In this document: positions 7,678 to 16,908 of the stretch, one piece after another | Position numbering within the stretch: position 1 is the first letter of the stretch | Layout: the number at the start of each line of letters is the position of its first letter | From: Paenalicyclobacillus ferrooxydans | GTDB taxonomy: Bacteria > Bacillota > Bacilli > Alicyclobacillales > Alicyclobacillaceae | Length of the DNA: 64,000 nucleotides | Assembly (NCBI RefSeq): GCF_001399675.1 | Contig: NZ_LJCO01000069.1 | Span: 62,001-126,000, forward strand | Direction: 5' to 3' | Made by a program: the position numbers and the translations under genes | Notes under the pieces: model-generated | Seen by the model: only the letters and a program-made list of their open reading frames with translations | What the model was told of the DNA's origin: nothing | Databases searched by the model: none

Positions 7678-9033
7678 ATGAGCTTACTCGAAAAGAACCT
7701 GACCCACCGTTATGGAAAGAAACAACGCCACTTCCGCGAAGTTGAGTTGTGGAAGGACGTTGCCGATGAGCAGTGGAACGACTGGAAGTGGCAATTGACG
7801 CACACCGTCAACACCATCGACGAGTTGAAACAGGTGGTCAATCTGACGGAGGATGAGATTGGCGGCGTGGAAAACGTGCGCGAGTCGATTCCACTCCGGA
7901 TTACACCGTACTACGCCATGTTGATGGATCCGGATGATCCGACCGATCCGGTCCGCATGCAGGCCGTACCGCTGTCGAATGAGATGCAGCGATCCCCATG
8001 GGACATGGAAGACCCGCTCGACGAAGACGAGGACTCCCCGGTGCTCGGTCTGACGCACCGCTACCCGGATCGTGTGCTGTTCCTCATCACCAACCAGTGC
8101 TCGATGTACTGCCGGCACTGCACGCGCCGCCGCTTCTCTGGTCAGGTCGGCCACGCGGTTCCGAAACCGCAGCTCGATGCGGCCATCGACTACATCCGGC
8201 GGACGCCAGAGGTTCGCGACGTGCTCCTGTCAGGCGGCGACGGTCTGCTCGTGAATGACCGGATCCTTGAATACATTATCAGTGAGCTCCGTGCGATTCC
8301 GCATGTTGAAATCATCCGGATCGGTACCCGGGCGCCAGTCGTGTTCCCGCAGCGGATCACCGATAACCTCTGCAACATCCTGAAGAAGTATCATCCAGTG
8401 TGGATCAACACGCACTTCAACCACCCGGACGAGATCACGCCGGAAGCTGCAGCAGCTTGCGAAAAACTGGCGGATGCCGGTGTGCCGCTTGGCAACCAGA
8501 CCGTCTTGATGCGCGGTGTCAACGACTGCGTACACGTGATGAAGCAACTCTTGCACGATCTCGTTAAGATCCGCTGCCGCCCCTACTACCTCTATCAATG
8601 TGACCTGTCAGAGGGCATTGAGCACTTCCGGACCAGTGTGGCGAAGGGCATTGAGATCATGGAGCAGTTGCGCGGTCATACCTCCGGTTACGCCATCCCG
8701 ACCTACATCGTGGATGCGCCTGGCGGGGGCGGCAAGATCCCGGTCGGACCACAGTACCTCATCTCGCAGGGACACGGAAAAGTCATCCTGCGCAACTTTG
8801 AAGGTGTTATCACCACCTATCACGAACCGATTTACGAAGATCAGGGCTGCCCGCCGTCCTGCACGCATGACCATTCACGTGACAAGGATGAACTCATTGG
8901 CGTGGCGCGCCTCTTGAACGACGTAGATTTGACCTTGGAACCCAAGAACCTGAAGCGCCGCAATGGGCGTGAACATCTGGATCGCCAACATGCCGATCTC
9001 GATGCGCTTCGCCGCGCACCCCGTCACAACTGA
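7678..9033 (+). CDS. kamA: L-lysine 2,3-aminomutase (radical SAM, PLP)
   Basis: Moves the alpha amino group of L-lysine to carbon 3, giving L-beta-lysine, the entry step of the pathway. The radical SAM iron-sulfur ligands are C141, C145 and C148 in CSMYCRHCTRRRFSG. Other family segments are LLSGGDGLL, RIGTRAPVVFPQRI, LYQCDLSEG and DAPGGGGKIPVGPQY. The protein has 451 residues, a normal length. ATG 7678 follows AAAGGAGG with proper spacing. The alternative product, a beta-lysine used as osmolyte (ablA type), is less likely here because kamD, kamE and kdd flank it. Confidence 0.95.
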   Translation: MSLLEKNLTHRYGKKQRHFREVELWKDVADEQWNDWKWQLTHTVNTIDELKQVVNLTEDEIGGVENVRESIPLRITPYYAMLMDPDDPTDPVRMQAVPLSNEMQRSPWDMEDPLDEDEDSPVLGLTHRYPDRVLFLITNQCSMYCRHCTRRRFSGQVGHAVPKPQLDAAIDYIRRTPEVRDVLLSGGDGLLVNDRILEYIISELRAIPHVEIIRIGTRAPVVFPQRITDNLCNILKKYHPVWINTHFNHPDEITPEAAAACEKLADAGVPLGNQTVLMRGVNDCVHVMKQLLHDLVKIRCRPYYLYQCDLSEGIEHFRTSVAKGIEIMEQLRGHTSGYAIPTYIVDAPGGGGKIPVGPQYLISQGHGKVILRNFEGVITTYHEPIYEDQGCPPSCTHDHSRDKDELIGVARLLNDVDLTLEPKNLKRRNGREHLDRQHADLDALRRAPRHN

Positions 9034-9105
9034 CGGAAGCGGAGGGCCCCCGGGACGACCACCGGCATCAAAGACAGTCATCACGATGAAACAGGAGGCG
9101 ATCCC

Positions 9106-10446
9106 ATGAACCTGCTCGAGCGATGCAGACAGCACGGATGGCGGAGGTTGGCGTTTATCGGGATCGCCAAACATGCAGGGAAAACGACTGCACTTAATCG
9201 GTTTCTGCATGAGTTGGCCGAGGCTGGCGGCGGTGAAGAAGAAGGCAAAAGCCGTGAAGAAAGCGGCCACGCAAGCGGCCACTCAGGTGAGCCCCTGCGC
9301 GCGAACACAGGCGAACGCGAAAGTCACAGGTCGCAAATCGGGGTTGGCCTGCTCAGCATTGGTCTCGACGGAGAGCGCCGGGACACGATCCTGGGCGTAC
9401 CCAAGCCCCGGGTCTATGCAGAGGTTGGGACACTGATCGCATCTGCCGAGGGTGCGCTCCTCGACTCTGAGGCTAGGTTCGAATGGATTGAGGAGTTGCC
9501 CATTTCTTCGCCGCTTGGACCGATCATGATTGCGCGCGTAACAACACCGGGGCCTGTCGTATTGGCCGGCATCCGGCAGCGTGCACATGTCCGACTGGCA
9601 GCAGAACGACTGGAAGCGCTCGGTTGTGAGTACATCCTCGTCGACGGGGCGTTCGATCGCGTTGCAGCTGCCGCCCCCACGTTAGTCGACGCCGCGGTGT
9701 TGGCCGTTGGCGCTGTCGTCGGGAGTACGGTCAGCGAGGTCTTGCAGCATGCATGGCCGGTCATTGAGCGGTTTGCACTCCCAGAGACGGACGAGCCTTG
9801 GAAGCAGCTTTTTGGCTCAGTACGCGACGAAGGTGCAGCGGGCATTGCGGTTCTTCAGCCCACGGTTCATCACTTGGCGTCTCGTGACTCCGAGGCACGT
9901 GACTCGGTGATGACTCATTCCTCCGAAGGTGTCACGGGTGAAGGTGTGTCGCGTGAAGACGGGGTGTTCGAGCATGTGTCGGTGCTCCGCCTGCCACGAG
10001 ACGCCGTGATGTTTGATGTGACCCGTCAGATGGGGTGGAGTGATGCCGTCATCGGGGTGTATATCCCGGGTGCGGTTACGGATGGGGTTATCGGCGGACT
10101 GCTCCGCCACCCATCCCCGCTCCAAATTGTCGCGGATCATCCCGCTCAGATATTGATTTCCGAGTCTACCCACCGAAAGATGGCTCGGCATGGGCATCAG
10201 TTGACGGTTTGGGATCGATTGCCGTTAGCAGCGATTGCGGTAAACCCCCACCATATTGCGGGGGCAGACTTGCCTCGCGACGAACTGCTGAGACAAGTTG
10301 CATCGATAGCTGGGGATGTGCCCGTATACGATGCGATGGACCACTTGCCCTCGCAAGGCCTCCGCGCGAATGAGGCTGAGCCGTCAGGTCTGTCAGCGCT
10401 GTCCGAGAAGGCGACCGGGGCGTCGGGGGAGGGATCGATACGATGA
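9106..10446 (+). CDS. kamB: Lysine 5,6-aminomutase reactivase subunit KamB
   Basis: Sits between kamA and the kamC-kamD-kamE genes, the position of KamB, which with KamC is thought to reactivate the B12-dependent lysine 5,6-aminomutase. Near the N terminus it has a P-loop-like segment GIAKHAGKTTALNR (residues 19-32), one residue longer than a classical Walker A. Most of the rest shows no motif I recognise. Residues about 43-70 are a Glu/Ser/Gly/His-rich stretch (KSREESGHASGHSGE) and a similar stretch lies near 270-290, both looking like added low-complexity sequence. ATG 9106 has an AGGAGG site about 10 bases upstream. Its stop overlaps kamC by four bases. Confidence 0.8.
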   Translation: MNLLERCRQHGWRRLAFIGIAKHAGKTTALNRFLHELAEAGGGEEEGKSREESGHASGHSGEPLRANTGERESHRSQIGVGLLSIGLDGERRDTILGVPKPRVYAEVGTLIASAEGALLDSEARFEWIEELPISSPLGPIMIARVTTPGPVVLAGIRQRAHVRLAAERLEALGCEYILVDGAFDRVAAAAPTLVDAAVLAVGAVVGSTVSEVLQHAWPVIERFALPETDEPWKQLFGSVRDEGAAGIAVLQPTVHHLASRDSEARDSVMTHSSEGVTGEGVSREDGVFEHVSVLRLPRDAVMFDVTRQMGWSDAVIGVYIPGAVTDGVIGGLLRHPSPLQIVADHPAQILISESTHRKMARHGHQLTVWDRLPLAAIAVNPHHIAGADLPRDELLRQVASIAGDVPVYDAMDHLPSQGLRANEAEPSGLSALSEKATGASGEGSIR

Positions 10447-12401
10447 GTTCGGGAGACAGCACTCGTTTATCGAGCCTTTCTTCAAGCTCTCCATCAGGAC
10501 ATTCATCCAGCTCTCCATCAGGCGGCTCGGGGAACATCACCCGCGGCGCAGCCTTCGTGGATGCTGAGACAGAGCGCGCAGTCGATTGGTCTCATCTTCT
10601 GGCCATCTTCGCACCTATTACGCCGTACGGTCGTGATCGCAAACGTACCCTGCAGCCATTCCTGCCTGGTTTTGAGGCAGATGCAAAAGCTGTCTGGAAC
10701 CAAATACGCGAGGACGACCGACATTGGAAGGACGAAGACCTTGGCAGGCTTCGAGAGGCTCTTTCTCGCCTTCCTGATATTCGTGAAGCAATCGAAACGG
10801 TGGCGTGGAGCAGTGCACCGTTAACGCCGAAGCACTTTCTGGCGCTGAAGCAGTTTGTCGTACGTGGTGCTCGACTCTCGGAGAGTCCCGAAGTGCAAGG
10901 AGTCGGGTGGAGTGAACCAGCCCGGTGGCGAAGGCTTCTTCAGGTGTTTGCGGCTCAGCCCGCCGAGGCTGGCCGGGCGAATCAGTCTGCCCAAGCGGAC
11001 GACTGGCCTGCCCCAATCTTCGAGGCGGCCACAGACAGCCGGCCTCGTCCGACTGCCCGCCCCAATCAGCCCGCCCCAACCTTCGAGGTTGAGTCAGCCA
11101 GGATGTCTGGCGCCGCTGAAGCAGTTTCGGATGAAGTGGTTGCGGATGAAGTGGTTTCGGATGAAGTGATTGCGGATGAAGCAGTTTCGGAGCAGTTCTC
11201 CATTGCCGATTTAGCGACACCCGCTTACGAAGCAGCAGCGGCTGCCATGAACAGTGCGTTGCACAAAGTTGCGCAGGCAAAGCACCGGCAACAGATAACG
11301 TGGCGGGCAATTCCGGGGGCCAATTTGCGCCGTGATGGGCAGCTCGTCATCACGCTCCCAGCACATCGAGATCTCGCCGAAGCATGCAAACAAGACGCCT
11401 GCCTCAAGTGGCTGCGGGATACTCCCTTCGAGAGTATCTTTGAGGTCGTGCCAACCGCAGAGCTGCAAGCCGCTGAGGCAGAACTCGAGGAGGCAAAGGC
11501 TACGCTCTCCCGCGAGGAAGACATCATCCTTGGCATCTTGACCGAGCGGCTTCGCGAAACCCTGCCCCTCTGGAACCAGGCCGCCGAGGACACAGCGGAT
11601 CTCGACGTTCGGATTGCAAAGGTCCGGATGCTCCATCAGTTTGACGGCTGCATCCCGGAGTTCACAGACGCACTTCACGTCGTCGATGCGGTGCATCCGG
11701 AGACAGCGGATCGGCTGCGCAAACAGTCCCAGACGTTCACGCACATTACACTGCGGCCGGAAGACGGGGTGAACATCCTGTTCGGTTCAAACATGGGCGG
11801 CAAGACGCTCTCACTGTCCATGCTTGCCGCATATCAGATGCTCGCACAGTTTGGCCTGCCTGTGCCTGCGAAGGCATTCCACACGCGTCTCTTCTTTGCG
11901 ATCCGCTTTGCCGCCACGACGGGCACCGACGTCCACTCGGGGCTGAGTGCTTACGGCAGCGAGGTCGTGCGTGTGAGTGACTGTTGGCGGGCTTTGGTGT
12001 CAGCATCCCCGGCCTTGATTGTCTTCGACGAGCCCGTGCGGTCAACCAACCCCATTGAAGGGGCTGCGCTCGTGACCGGGTTGGTTCGGGCGGCCAGACG
12101 GCAGACAGAGGGTACTCTGTCGGTGGTCTGGATCGCAACTCACTTTGCCGATCCGCTCTCTGAACCCGGCATAACCAAGTTCCGGGTCCGCGGACTTCAA
12201 CATCACAGCTGGTCTGCCCTTACTGACCCGAAAGACAGGGTGGAATCACTCAAACGGCTCGAAGCGGCGATGGATTACCAGATCGACAGGGTTGATACCA
12301 CCCACATCGACCAAGAAGCCTTGCCTGTCGCAGAGATTCTCGGTGCACCGAAAGAATGGCTAGAGCACGCGAAAGCCTATTTGCAGGAGGGAAAATCATG
12401 A
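10443..12401 (+). CDS. kamC: Lysine 5,6-aminomutase reactivase ATPase KamC (MutS-like)
   Basis: A MutS-family ATPase domain at the C terminus carries Walker A FGSNMGGKT (about 450-457) and Walker B ALIVFDEP (about 525-532), followed by WIATHFADP. It lacks DNA mismatch-recognition domains. In lysine fermentation clusters this protein partners KamB in reactivating KamDE. The 652-residue protein contains two runs that look added: a Ser-rich start (SSLSSSSPSGHSSSSPSGG) and a Pro/Ala plus SDEVVADEVV repeat region at about 185-250, the latter from a 15-bp DNA repeat. ATGA overlaps link it to kamB upstream and kamD downstream, so the four genes form one tightly coupled operon. Confidence 0.85.
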   Translation: MSSGDSTRLSSLSSSSPSGHSSSSPSGGSGNITRGAAFVDAETERAVDWSHLLAIFAPITPYGRDRKRTLQPFLPGFEADAKAVWNQIREDDRHWKDEDLGRLREALSRLPDIREAIETVAWSSAPLTPKHFLALKQFVVRGARLSESPEVQGVGWSEPARWRRLLQVFAAQPAEAGRANQSAQADDWPAPIFEAATDSRPRPTARPNQPAPTFEVESARMSGAAEAVSDEVVADEVVSDEVIADEAVSEQFSIADLATPAYEAAAAAMNSALHKVAQAKHRQQITWRAIPGANLRRDGQLVITLPAHRDLAEACKQDACLKWLRDTPFESIFEVVPTAELQAAEAELEEAKATLSREEDIILGILTERLRETLPLWNQAAEDTADLDVRIAKVRMLHQFDGCIPEFTDALHVVDAVHPETADRLRKQSQTFTHITLRPEDGVNILFGSNMGGKTLSLSMLAAYQMLAQFGLPVPAKAFHTRLFFAIRFAATTGTDVHSGLSAYGSEVVRVSDCWRALVSASPALIVFDEPVRSTNPIEGAALVTGLVRAARRQTEGTLSVVWIATHFADPLSEPGITKFRVRGLQHHSWSALTDPKDRVESLKRLEAAMDYQIDRVDTTHIDQEALPVAEILGAPKEWLEHAKAYLQEGKS

Positions 12402-13984
12402 AGTCCAAACTCAACTTGGACCCACAAATGGTCGAGCGGGCCAGAGCAGCCGCGGCGACGATTGCAGACAACGTAACGGACTTCATCTCACAGCGCACGA
12501 CGGAGTCTGTTGAACGAACCGTGTTACGCCTGTTTGGTGTAGACGGAATAGACGCTGACGGTGTACCGCTGCCAAATGTCGTCGTCGATGCAGTGCACGA
12601 AGCAGGCCTGCTCGCTGGCGGGGTTACGCGCCCGTTTATGAGCGCACTCATCGCGACCGGACTTTCTGTGCAGGAATTGGCCGAGGCCGTGGCGGATGGA
12701 ACGGTCGACATCTCATCGATCGCGCTCGCCCCTGAGGCCGACATTCGGGCGAAGGCGCGGGAACTGGCGGCTGTGGGGATGGACCGGATCAGGCAAAACC
12801 GCAGCACCAGGGACGCTTATTTGGATAGATTGGACGGCGGTCAGGCACCGCTGTTGTACGTCATTGTGGCGACTGGCAACATCTACGAGGATGTGGTGCA
12901 GGCCCGTGCTGCAGCAAGACAGGGCGCGGACATCATTGCGGTCATCCGCAGCACAGGTCAGAGCCTGCTCGATTATGTTCCCTATGGCCCGACGACGGAA
13001 GGCTTTGGCGGAACCTATGCGACGCAGGAGAACTTCCGCATCATGCGTGAGGCCCTTGACGAAGTTGGCGAGGAACTCGGGCGCTACATCCGCCTCTGCA
13101 ACTACTGCTCAGGTCTCTGTATGCCGGAGATAGCCTCGATGGGTGCGCTTGAGCGCCTCGACGTGATGCTGAATGACGCCTTGTACGGGATTCTGTTCCG
13201 GGACATCAACCCGCAGCGAACCCTCGTCGATCAGGCGTTTTCGCGCATGATCAACGCCTACGCTGGCGTCATCATCAACACGGGTGAGGACAACTACCTG
13301 ACAACAGCAGACGCTGTGGAAGCGGCACACACGGTGCTTGCCTCGCAGTTTATCAATGAGCAGTTTGCCCTTCGCGTCGGATTGCCGGAGGAGCAGATGG
13401 GTCTCGGTCACGCATTTGAGATGAATCCGATGATTGAAGACGGCTTCCTGATGGAACTGGCACAGGCCCAGATGGCCCGCGAGATCTTCCCGAGGGCGCC
13501 GCTCAAATACATGCCGCCGACGAAGCACATGACGGGCAACATCTTCCGCGGTCACATTCAGGACGCCCTGTTTAACATGGTCGGCATCATGACCGGCCAG
13601 GGAATTCAGCTGCTCGGTATGATGACGGAGCAGATCCATACGCCGCTGATGCAGGACAGACACCTGGCGCTCGAGAACGCGAAGTACATCTTTAACAATG
13701 CGCGTCACATCGCGGAGGAAATCGAGTTCGCGCCAGAGGGACGGATTGTCCAGCGTGCGCACGCAGTCTTGGCGGAGTCGGTGGAACTGCTTGAGCGCAT
13801 CGTCGAGACAGGGTTCTTTGAGGCATTGGCCAAAGGAGTGTTCGCGGATGTGAAGCGGACCATCGACGGCGGGAAGGGACTGCACGGTGTCCTCCTCCGA
13901 TCCGATGACTACTTCAACCCCTTCGAGATTGCGCTCCGTGAAGAACTGGGTCTCGGGCCTGTAAAGGTAGGTGTGCGAGGGTGA
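12398..13984 (+). CDS. kamD: Lysine 5,6-aminomutase alpha subunit
   Basis: Large subunit of the adenosylcobalamin and PLP enzyme that converts L-beta-lysine to 3,5-diaminohexanoate (or D-lysine to 2,5-diaminohexanoate). The 528 residues contain family segments such as GQSLLDYVPYGPTTEGFGGTYATQENFR (quoted in part: YVPYGPTTEGFGG), NYCSGLCMPE and PTKHMTGNIFRGH. The chosen ATG 12398 overlaps the kamC stop by four bases and has GGAGGG 7 bases upstream; the earlier in-frame ATG at 12356 lacks a ribosome site. Forms a heterotetramer with KamE. Confidence 0.95.
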   Translation: MKSKLNLDPQMVERARAAAATIADNVTDFISQRTTESVERTVLRLFGVDGIDADGVPLPNVVVDAVHEAGLLAGGVTRPFMSALIATGLSVQELAEAVADGTVDISSIALAPEADIRAKARELAAVGMDRIRQNRSTRDAYLDRLDGGQAPLLYVIVATGNIYEDVVQARAAARQGADIIAVIRSTGQSLLDYVPYGPTTEGFGGTYATQENFRIMREALDEVGEELGRYIRLCNYCSGLCMPEIASMGALERLDVMLNDALYGILFRDINPQRTLVDQAFSRMINAYAGVIINTGEDNYLTTADAVEAAHTVLASQFINEQFALRVGLPEEQMGLGHAFEMNPMIEDGFLMELAQAQMAREIFPRAPLKYMPPTKHMTGNIFRGHIQDALFNMVGIMTGQGIQLLGMMTEQIHTPLMQDRHLALENAKYIFNNARHIAEEIEFAPEGRIVQRAHAVLAESVELLERIVETGFFEALAKGVFADVKRTIDGGKGLHGVLLRSDDYFNPFEIALREELGLGPVKVGVRG

Positions 13985-14796
13985 GTATGAATGAGACTTC
14001 ACGCGTTGTGGAGGGACAGCCGGGCGATGATTATCGCGATCGGATTGCCAAAGCAGACCTGACCCGCATTCGCCCGTATGGGGACACGATGGATGACGGC
14101 AAAGTCCAACTGAGCTTCACTCTGCCAGTCCCCGATGGTCCGGAAGCGGTGGAAGCGGCTAGGCAGCTTGCTGCAAAGATGGGACTGGCTGAAGCCTCGA
14201 TTGTGCACCACGAGGGGACGGGCGAGGGCTTCACCTTTTTTGTCGCGTATGGCAAGTGCCTGCACACGGTCGATTACGCGCACATCCAGGTCCCGAAAGT
14301 GACCAGTGAAGTGATGGACTTCTATGAGATCAACCATTATATCCAAGACCGTATTGGCCGTAAGGTCGTCATCTTGGGAGCATGCACAGGGACCGATGCG
14401 CACACAGTAGGTATTGACGCCATCATGAATATGAAAGGCTACAACGGAGAGTACGGGCTCGAGCGATACCCGGAGGTTGACGCACACAACCTCGGCAGCC
14501 AGGTCGAGAATGAGGAGCTCGTGCGCAAGATCATCGAGTATAAGGCAGACGCCGTCCTTGTCTCGCAGGTTGTGACCCAAAAGGACGTGCACATCAAGAA
14601 CCTTGGTGCCTTGGTCGATCTGCTTGAAGCCCAAGGGCTGCGCGAAAACCTGATTCTTGTTGCGGGGGGGCCGCGGATCACGCATGAGTTGGCCTTAGAA
14701 CTCGGCTATGACGCCGGTTTTGGTCCAGGCACACTGGCGCCGGATGTGGCATCATACGTCGTGCAAGAATTGGTCCGGCGAGGGCTGGCGAAGTAG
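13981..14796 (+). CDS. kamE: Lysine 5,6-aminomutase beta subunit (B12-binding)
   Basis: Small subunit that binds adenosylcobalamin and PLP. The base-off cobalamin motif DxHxxG is present as D139-A-H141-T-V-G144, followed by NMKGYNGEYGLERYPE. The later B12 domain shows AVLVSQVVTQKDVH and VAGGPRITHELALELGYDAGFGPG. The GTG start at 13981 overlaps the kamD stop; ATG at 13987 is an alternative two codons on. Length 271 is normal. Last gene of the operon, with a hairpin about 50 bp beyond the stop. Confidence 0.95.
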   Translation: MSMNETSRVVEGQPGDDYRDRIAKADLTRIRPYGDTMDDGKVQLSFTLPVPDGPEAVEAARQLAAKMGLAEASIVHHEGTGEGFTFFVAYGKCLHTVDYAHIQVPKVTSEVMDFYEINHYIQDRIGRKVVILGACTGTDAHTVGIDAIMNMKGYNGEYGLERYPEVDAHNLGSQVENEELVRKIIEYKADAVLVSQVVTQKDVHIKNLGALVDLLEAQGLRENLILVAGGPRITHELALELGYDAGFGPGTLAPDVASYVVQELVRRGLAK

Positions 14797-14848
14797 CTGG
14801 AACTCTGTCTTGGTACACCCGTTGTGTATAATTGGATGAAGGATCAAT

Positions 14849-14880
14849 GGCTGGCGGGCAAAAGCCAGCCCTTGTTATTG
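14849..14880 (+). terminator. Hairpin after the kam operon
   Basis: GGCTGG and CCAGCC arms (14849-14854, 14865-14870) around a CGGGCAAAAG loop, followed by CTTGTTATT. The U tract is weak, so termination efficiency is uncertain. Confidence 0.45.
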
Positions 14881-14899
14881 CATACAAAGGGGAACATTG

Positions 14900-15847
14900 A
14901 TGTCGCTCCAAATTACTCCGTCAGCACCATTTGACTTCTCCCAAATGCTCCGGCGTCCATTGTCGAGGCCGTCCAAGGTAACCATCATCCATCCGGAGCT
15001 TCCATCCTACACGCGAGCTATGTGGGTATCTGGTCACCCGATTCCCATCACTGTCTCTGCCATAGGCACAGTTGAGTATCCTGTGCTCGACGTGACGTAC
15101 CCTGACGATCTATCTCGCGAGGAACAAGCCCACGTTGAGCGGTCGATTCGACATATGTTTTCAACGGATGTCAGGCTGGAACAATTTTACTCGCACATGG
15201 CAGATATCCGTGAGTGGTCAGGTCTGACGGACCGGCTTTACGGCCTGCGCCCCATTCAGGATGCAGATCTATTTGAGTCCATGGTCAAGGTTATCATTGG
15301 GCAGCAGTTGAATGTGCAATTTGCCGCAACGCTGGTGGAGCGTTTGGTCGATCTCGGTGGACAGGTCATCGAGTGGCATGGGACAGGCTTGCCTGTTTTT
15401 CCGTCTGCACAACAGGTTGCGAACTGGTCTTATGAGGATCTCAGGACGCTTTCGTTCAGCCAGCGAAAGGCGGAGTATGTGATCGATTTTGCCCGGGCAA
15501 TGGTTAGCGGCAAGGTCGACCTCGAGTCACTTTGGCACATGTCCGATGACGAGGTCTATGATCTGCTTCTCCCACTGCGGGGCATTGGCCGTTGGACGGT
15601 GGAGTGCTTTCTGCTTTTCGGCATGGGAAGAGCGGACATTATGCCCGCAGCGGATATTGGTGTGCAAAATGCGATACAAAAGTTGTATGGCATGGTTGAG
15701 CGGCCGAAGGAACAGGAAATCAGGCAGTTGGCTGAACCCTGGGCCCCTTGGAGAAGTTATGCCACGTATTACCTGTGGCAAAGTTTAATCCCGTTTGAAC
15801 CCAATTCCTCAGCAATGACGCGTAATCTTCAGCATCCTAGCGAATGA
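14900..15847 (+). CDS. DNA-3-methyladenine glycosylase II (AlkA-like, HhH-GPD)
   Basis: Base-excision repair enzyme that removes alkylated purines. The C-terminal half has the HhH-GPD fold: FESMVKVIIGQQLN, QRKAEYVIDFARAM, the hairpin LRGIGRWTVECFLLFGMGR (about 227-245) and the acidic PAAD segment (about 249-252) where the catalytic aspartate is expected. The N-terminal domain (about 1-105) resembles the AlkA accessory domain. ATG 14900 is preferred over TTG 14897, with AAGGGGAA upstream. It lies alone after the kam operon terminator and has no obvious functional link to it. Confidence 0.88.
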   Translation: MSLQITPSAPFDFSQMLRRPLSRPSKVTIIHPELPSYTRAMWVSGHPIPITVSAIGTVEYPVLDVTYPDDLSREEQAHVERSIRHMFSTDVRLEQFYSHMADIREWSGLTDRLYGLRPIQDADLFESMVKVIIGQQLNVQFAATLVERLVDLGGQVIEWHGTGLPVFPSAQQVANWSYEDLRTLSFSQRKAEYVIDFARAMVSGKVDLESLWHMSDDEVYDLLLPLRGIGRWTVECFLLFGMGRADIMPAADIGVQNAIQKLYGMVERPKEQEIRQLAEPWAPWRSYATYYLWQSLIPFEPNSSAMTRNLQHPSE

Positions 15848-16167
15848 TAGGGACAGACTCCCATAGAAGCGCAATCTCTCAGAGCATTCATGCCCGTGGA
15901 CAAATTTAGAGTTTGCAAGTGGATGATGACAGAGTAGACTCTGATGTAAGATATCTGTGGATGAATATGACATTCGACAGCACAGAGTTTGGACGACTGT
16001 ATACTTTTGACGACTGTATACTTTGGGATGCACACCGCTGAAGCGACACCTTACATCAGGGGTCGTTTTATGTTTTTTTGCAAATTGTAAGGTGCATGAA
16101 CCGAAGTTGGGGAGTTCCGTACCATATCCCTTCATATCGCGTCATATCACTAGGGCAATTTTACAAC
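15848..16167. other. Leader-like intergenic region before the RCK gene
   Basis: No gene seen. It contains a 17-bp direct repeat (GACGACTGTATACTTT at 15992 and 16009), a long-range inverted repeat CTGATGTAAG (15941-15950) / CTTACATCAG (16050-16059) and a terminator hairpin that uses part of the second arm. See the terminator entry. Confidence 0.6.
16044..16079 (+). terminator. Intrinsic terminator, possibly a switchable attenuator
   Basis: Stem CGACACC (16044-16050) / GGGGTCG (16059-16065) with one A-G mismatch, loop TTACATCA, then TTTTATGTTTTTTT. The loop and stem edge can instead pair with 15941-15950, which would break the terminator. It lies about 90-110 bp before the RCK gene start. Confidence 0.55.
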
Positions 16168-16908
16168 ATGGGGGTCATGACCTTGGCAAACAATCGTTCA
16201 CTAGGACTCTTGGGAAATATGCGGATGATCGGGCGTCGAAGTCCAAAGACGATTGGTGTCATCGGTGCAGGTCGATTTGGGACGGGTGCTGCAGAAGAAC
16301 TATTGAACAACGGGCACGATGTGCTTCTGATTGATAAATACGCGGAGTTTCTCGAACCTTACGCAAGCCGCTGCAGTACGGCTATCGGAGATGCGGAAAG
16401 CATCGAATTTTTAGCGGAAGCCGGGATTAAAGACGTAGATGCAGTGATCAACGCGATTGGAGACGATGAGACTGCATCGAATCACGTCGTCATCAACTGT
16501 AAAGATTTCGGACTCTACGTCATGGCGAAGGCGAAAGACGCCACGCACGGAAAGATTCTAGAGCGATTAGGGGCCGATCACGTCGTCTATCCCGAACGCG
16601 ACTCGGGGATTCGGCTGGCGAGGCTCTTAACGAGATCGGCTATCCTCGACATGGTTGAGCTTTACGAGGGCGTGTTCATGATGGAGATCAGTGCAGGTGG
16701 GGAGTTGATTGGCAGGACTCTCGATCAGCTCGATTTACCCCGCCGCTTCGGTGCACAGGTCTTGCTTATCATTAGAGGGGACAAGACCATCTTCTCGGTG
16801 TCTGCGACAGACAAGGTGTGTGAAGGTGACCGGATTGCGGTGCAGGGGCCGGCAGAAGCGCTGCAGAAAATTGCGCGTCGAGTGGAGCTTGAAAACGTTC
16901 GTTCCTAA
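16168..16908 (+). CDS. KtrA/TrkA-type RCK regulatory protein
   Basis: Cytosolic nucleotide-binding regulator of a cation transporter. The N-terminal RCK domain has the Rossmann motif IGVIGAGRFGTG and an acidic end of strand 2 (LLIDKY); the RCK_C domain covers roughly the last 75 residues (MMEISAGGELIGRTLDQLDLP to the end). Length from 16168 is 246 residues, slightly longer than KtrA. The start is uncertain: ATG 16168 and ATG 16177 both lack a strong ribosome site. A cation/proton antiporter gene begins 168 bp downstream, so this protein may gate that antiporter rather than a KtrB channel, which is absent here. Confidence 0.82.
   Translation: MGVMTLANNRSLGLLGNMRMIGRRSPKTIGVIGAGRFGTGAAEELLNNGHDVLLIDKYAEFLEPYASRCSTAIGDAESIEFLAEAGIKDVDAVINAIGDDETASNHVVINCKDFGLYVMAKAKDATHGKILERLGADHVVYPERDSGIRLARLLTRSAILDMVELYEGVFMMEISAGGELIGRTLDQLDLPRRFGAQVLLIIRGDKTIFSVSATDKVCEGDRIAVQGPAEALQKIARRVELENVRS

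Noticed and set aside
15848-16080. c-di-AMP (ydaO) riboswitch before the RCK gene
   Set aside because: The conserved aptamer sequences of that class were not found; only a terminator and an alternative pairing are visible.
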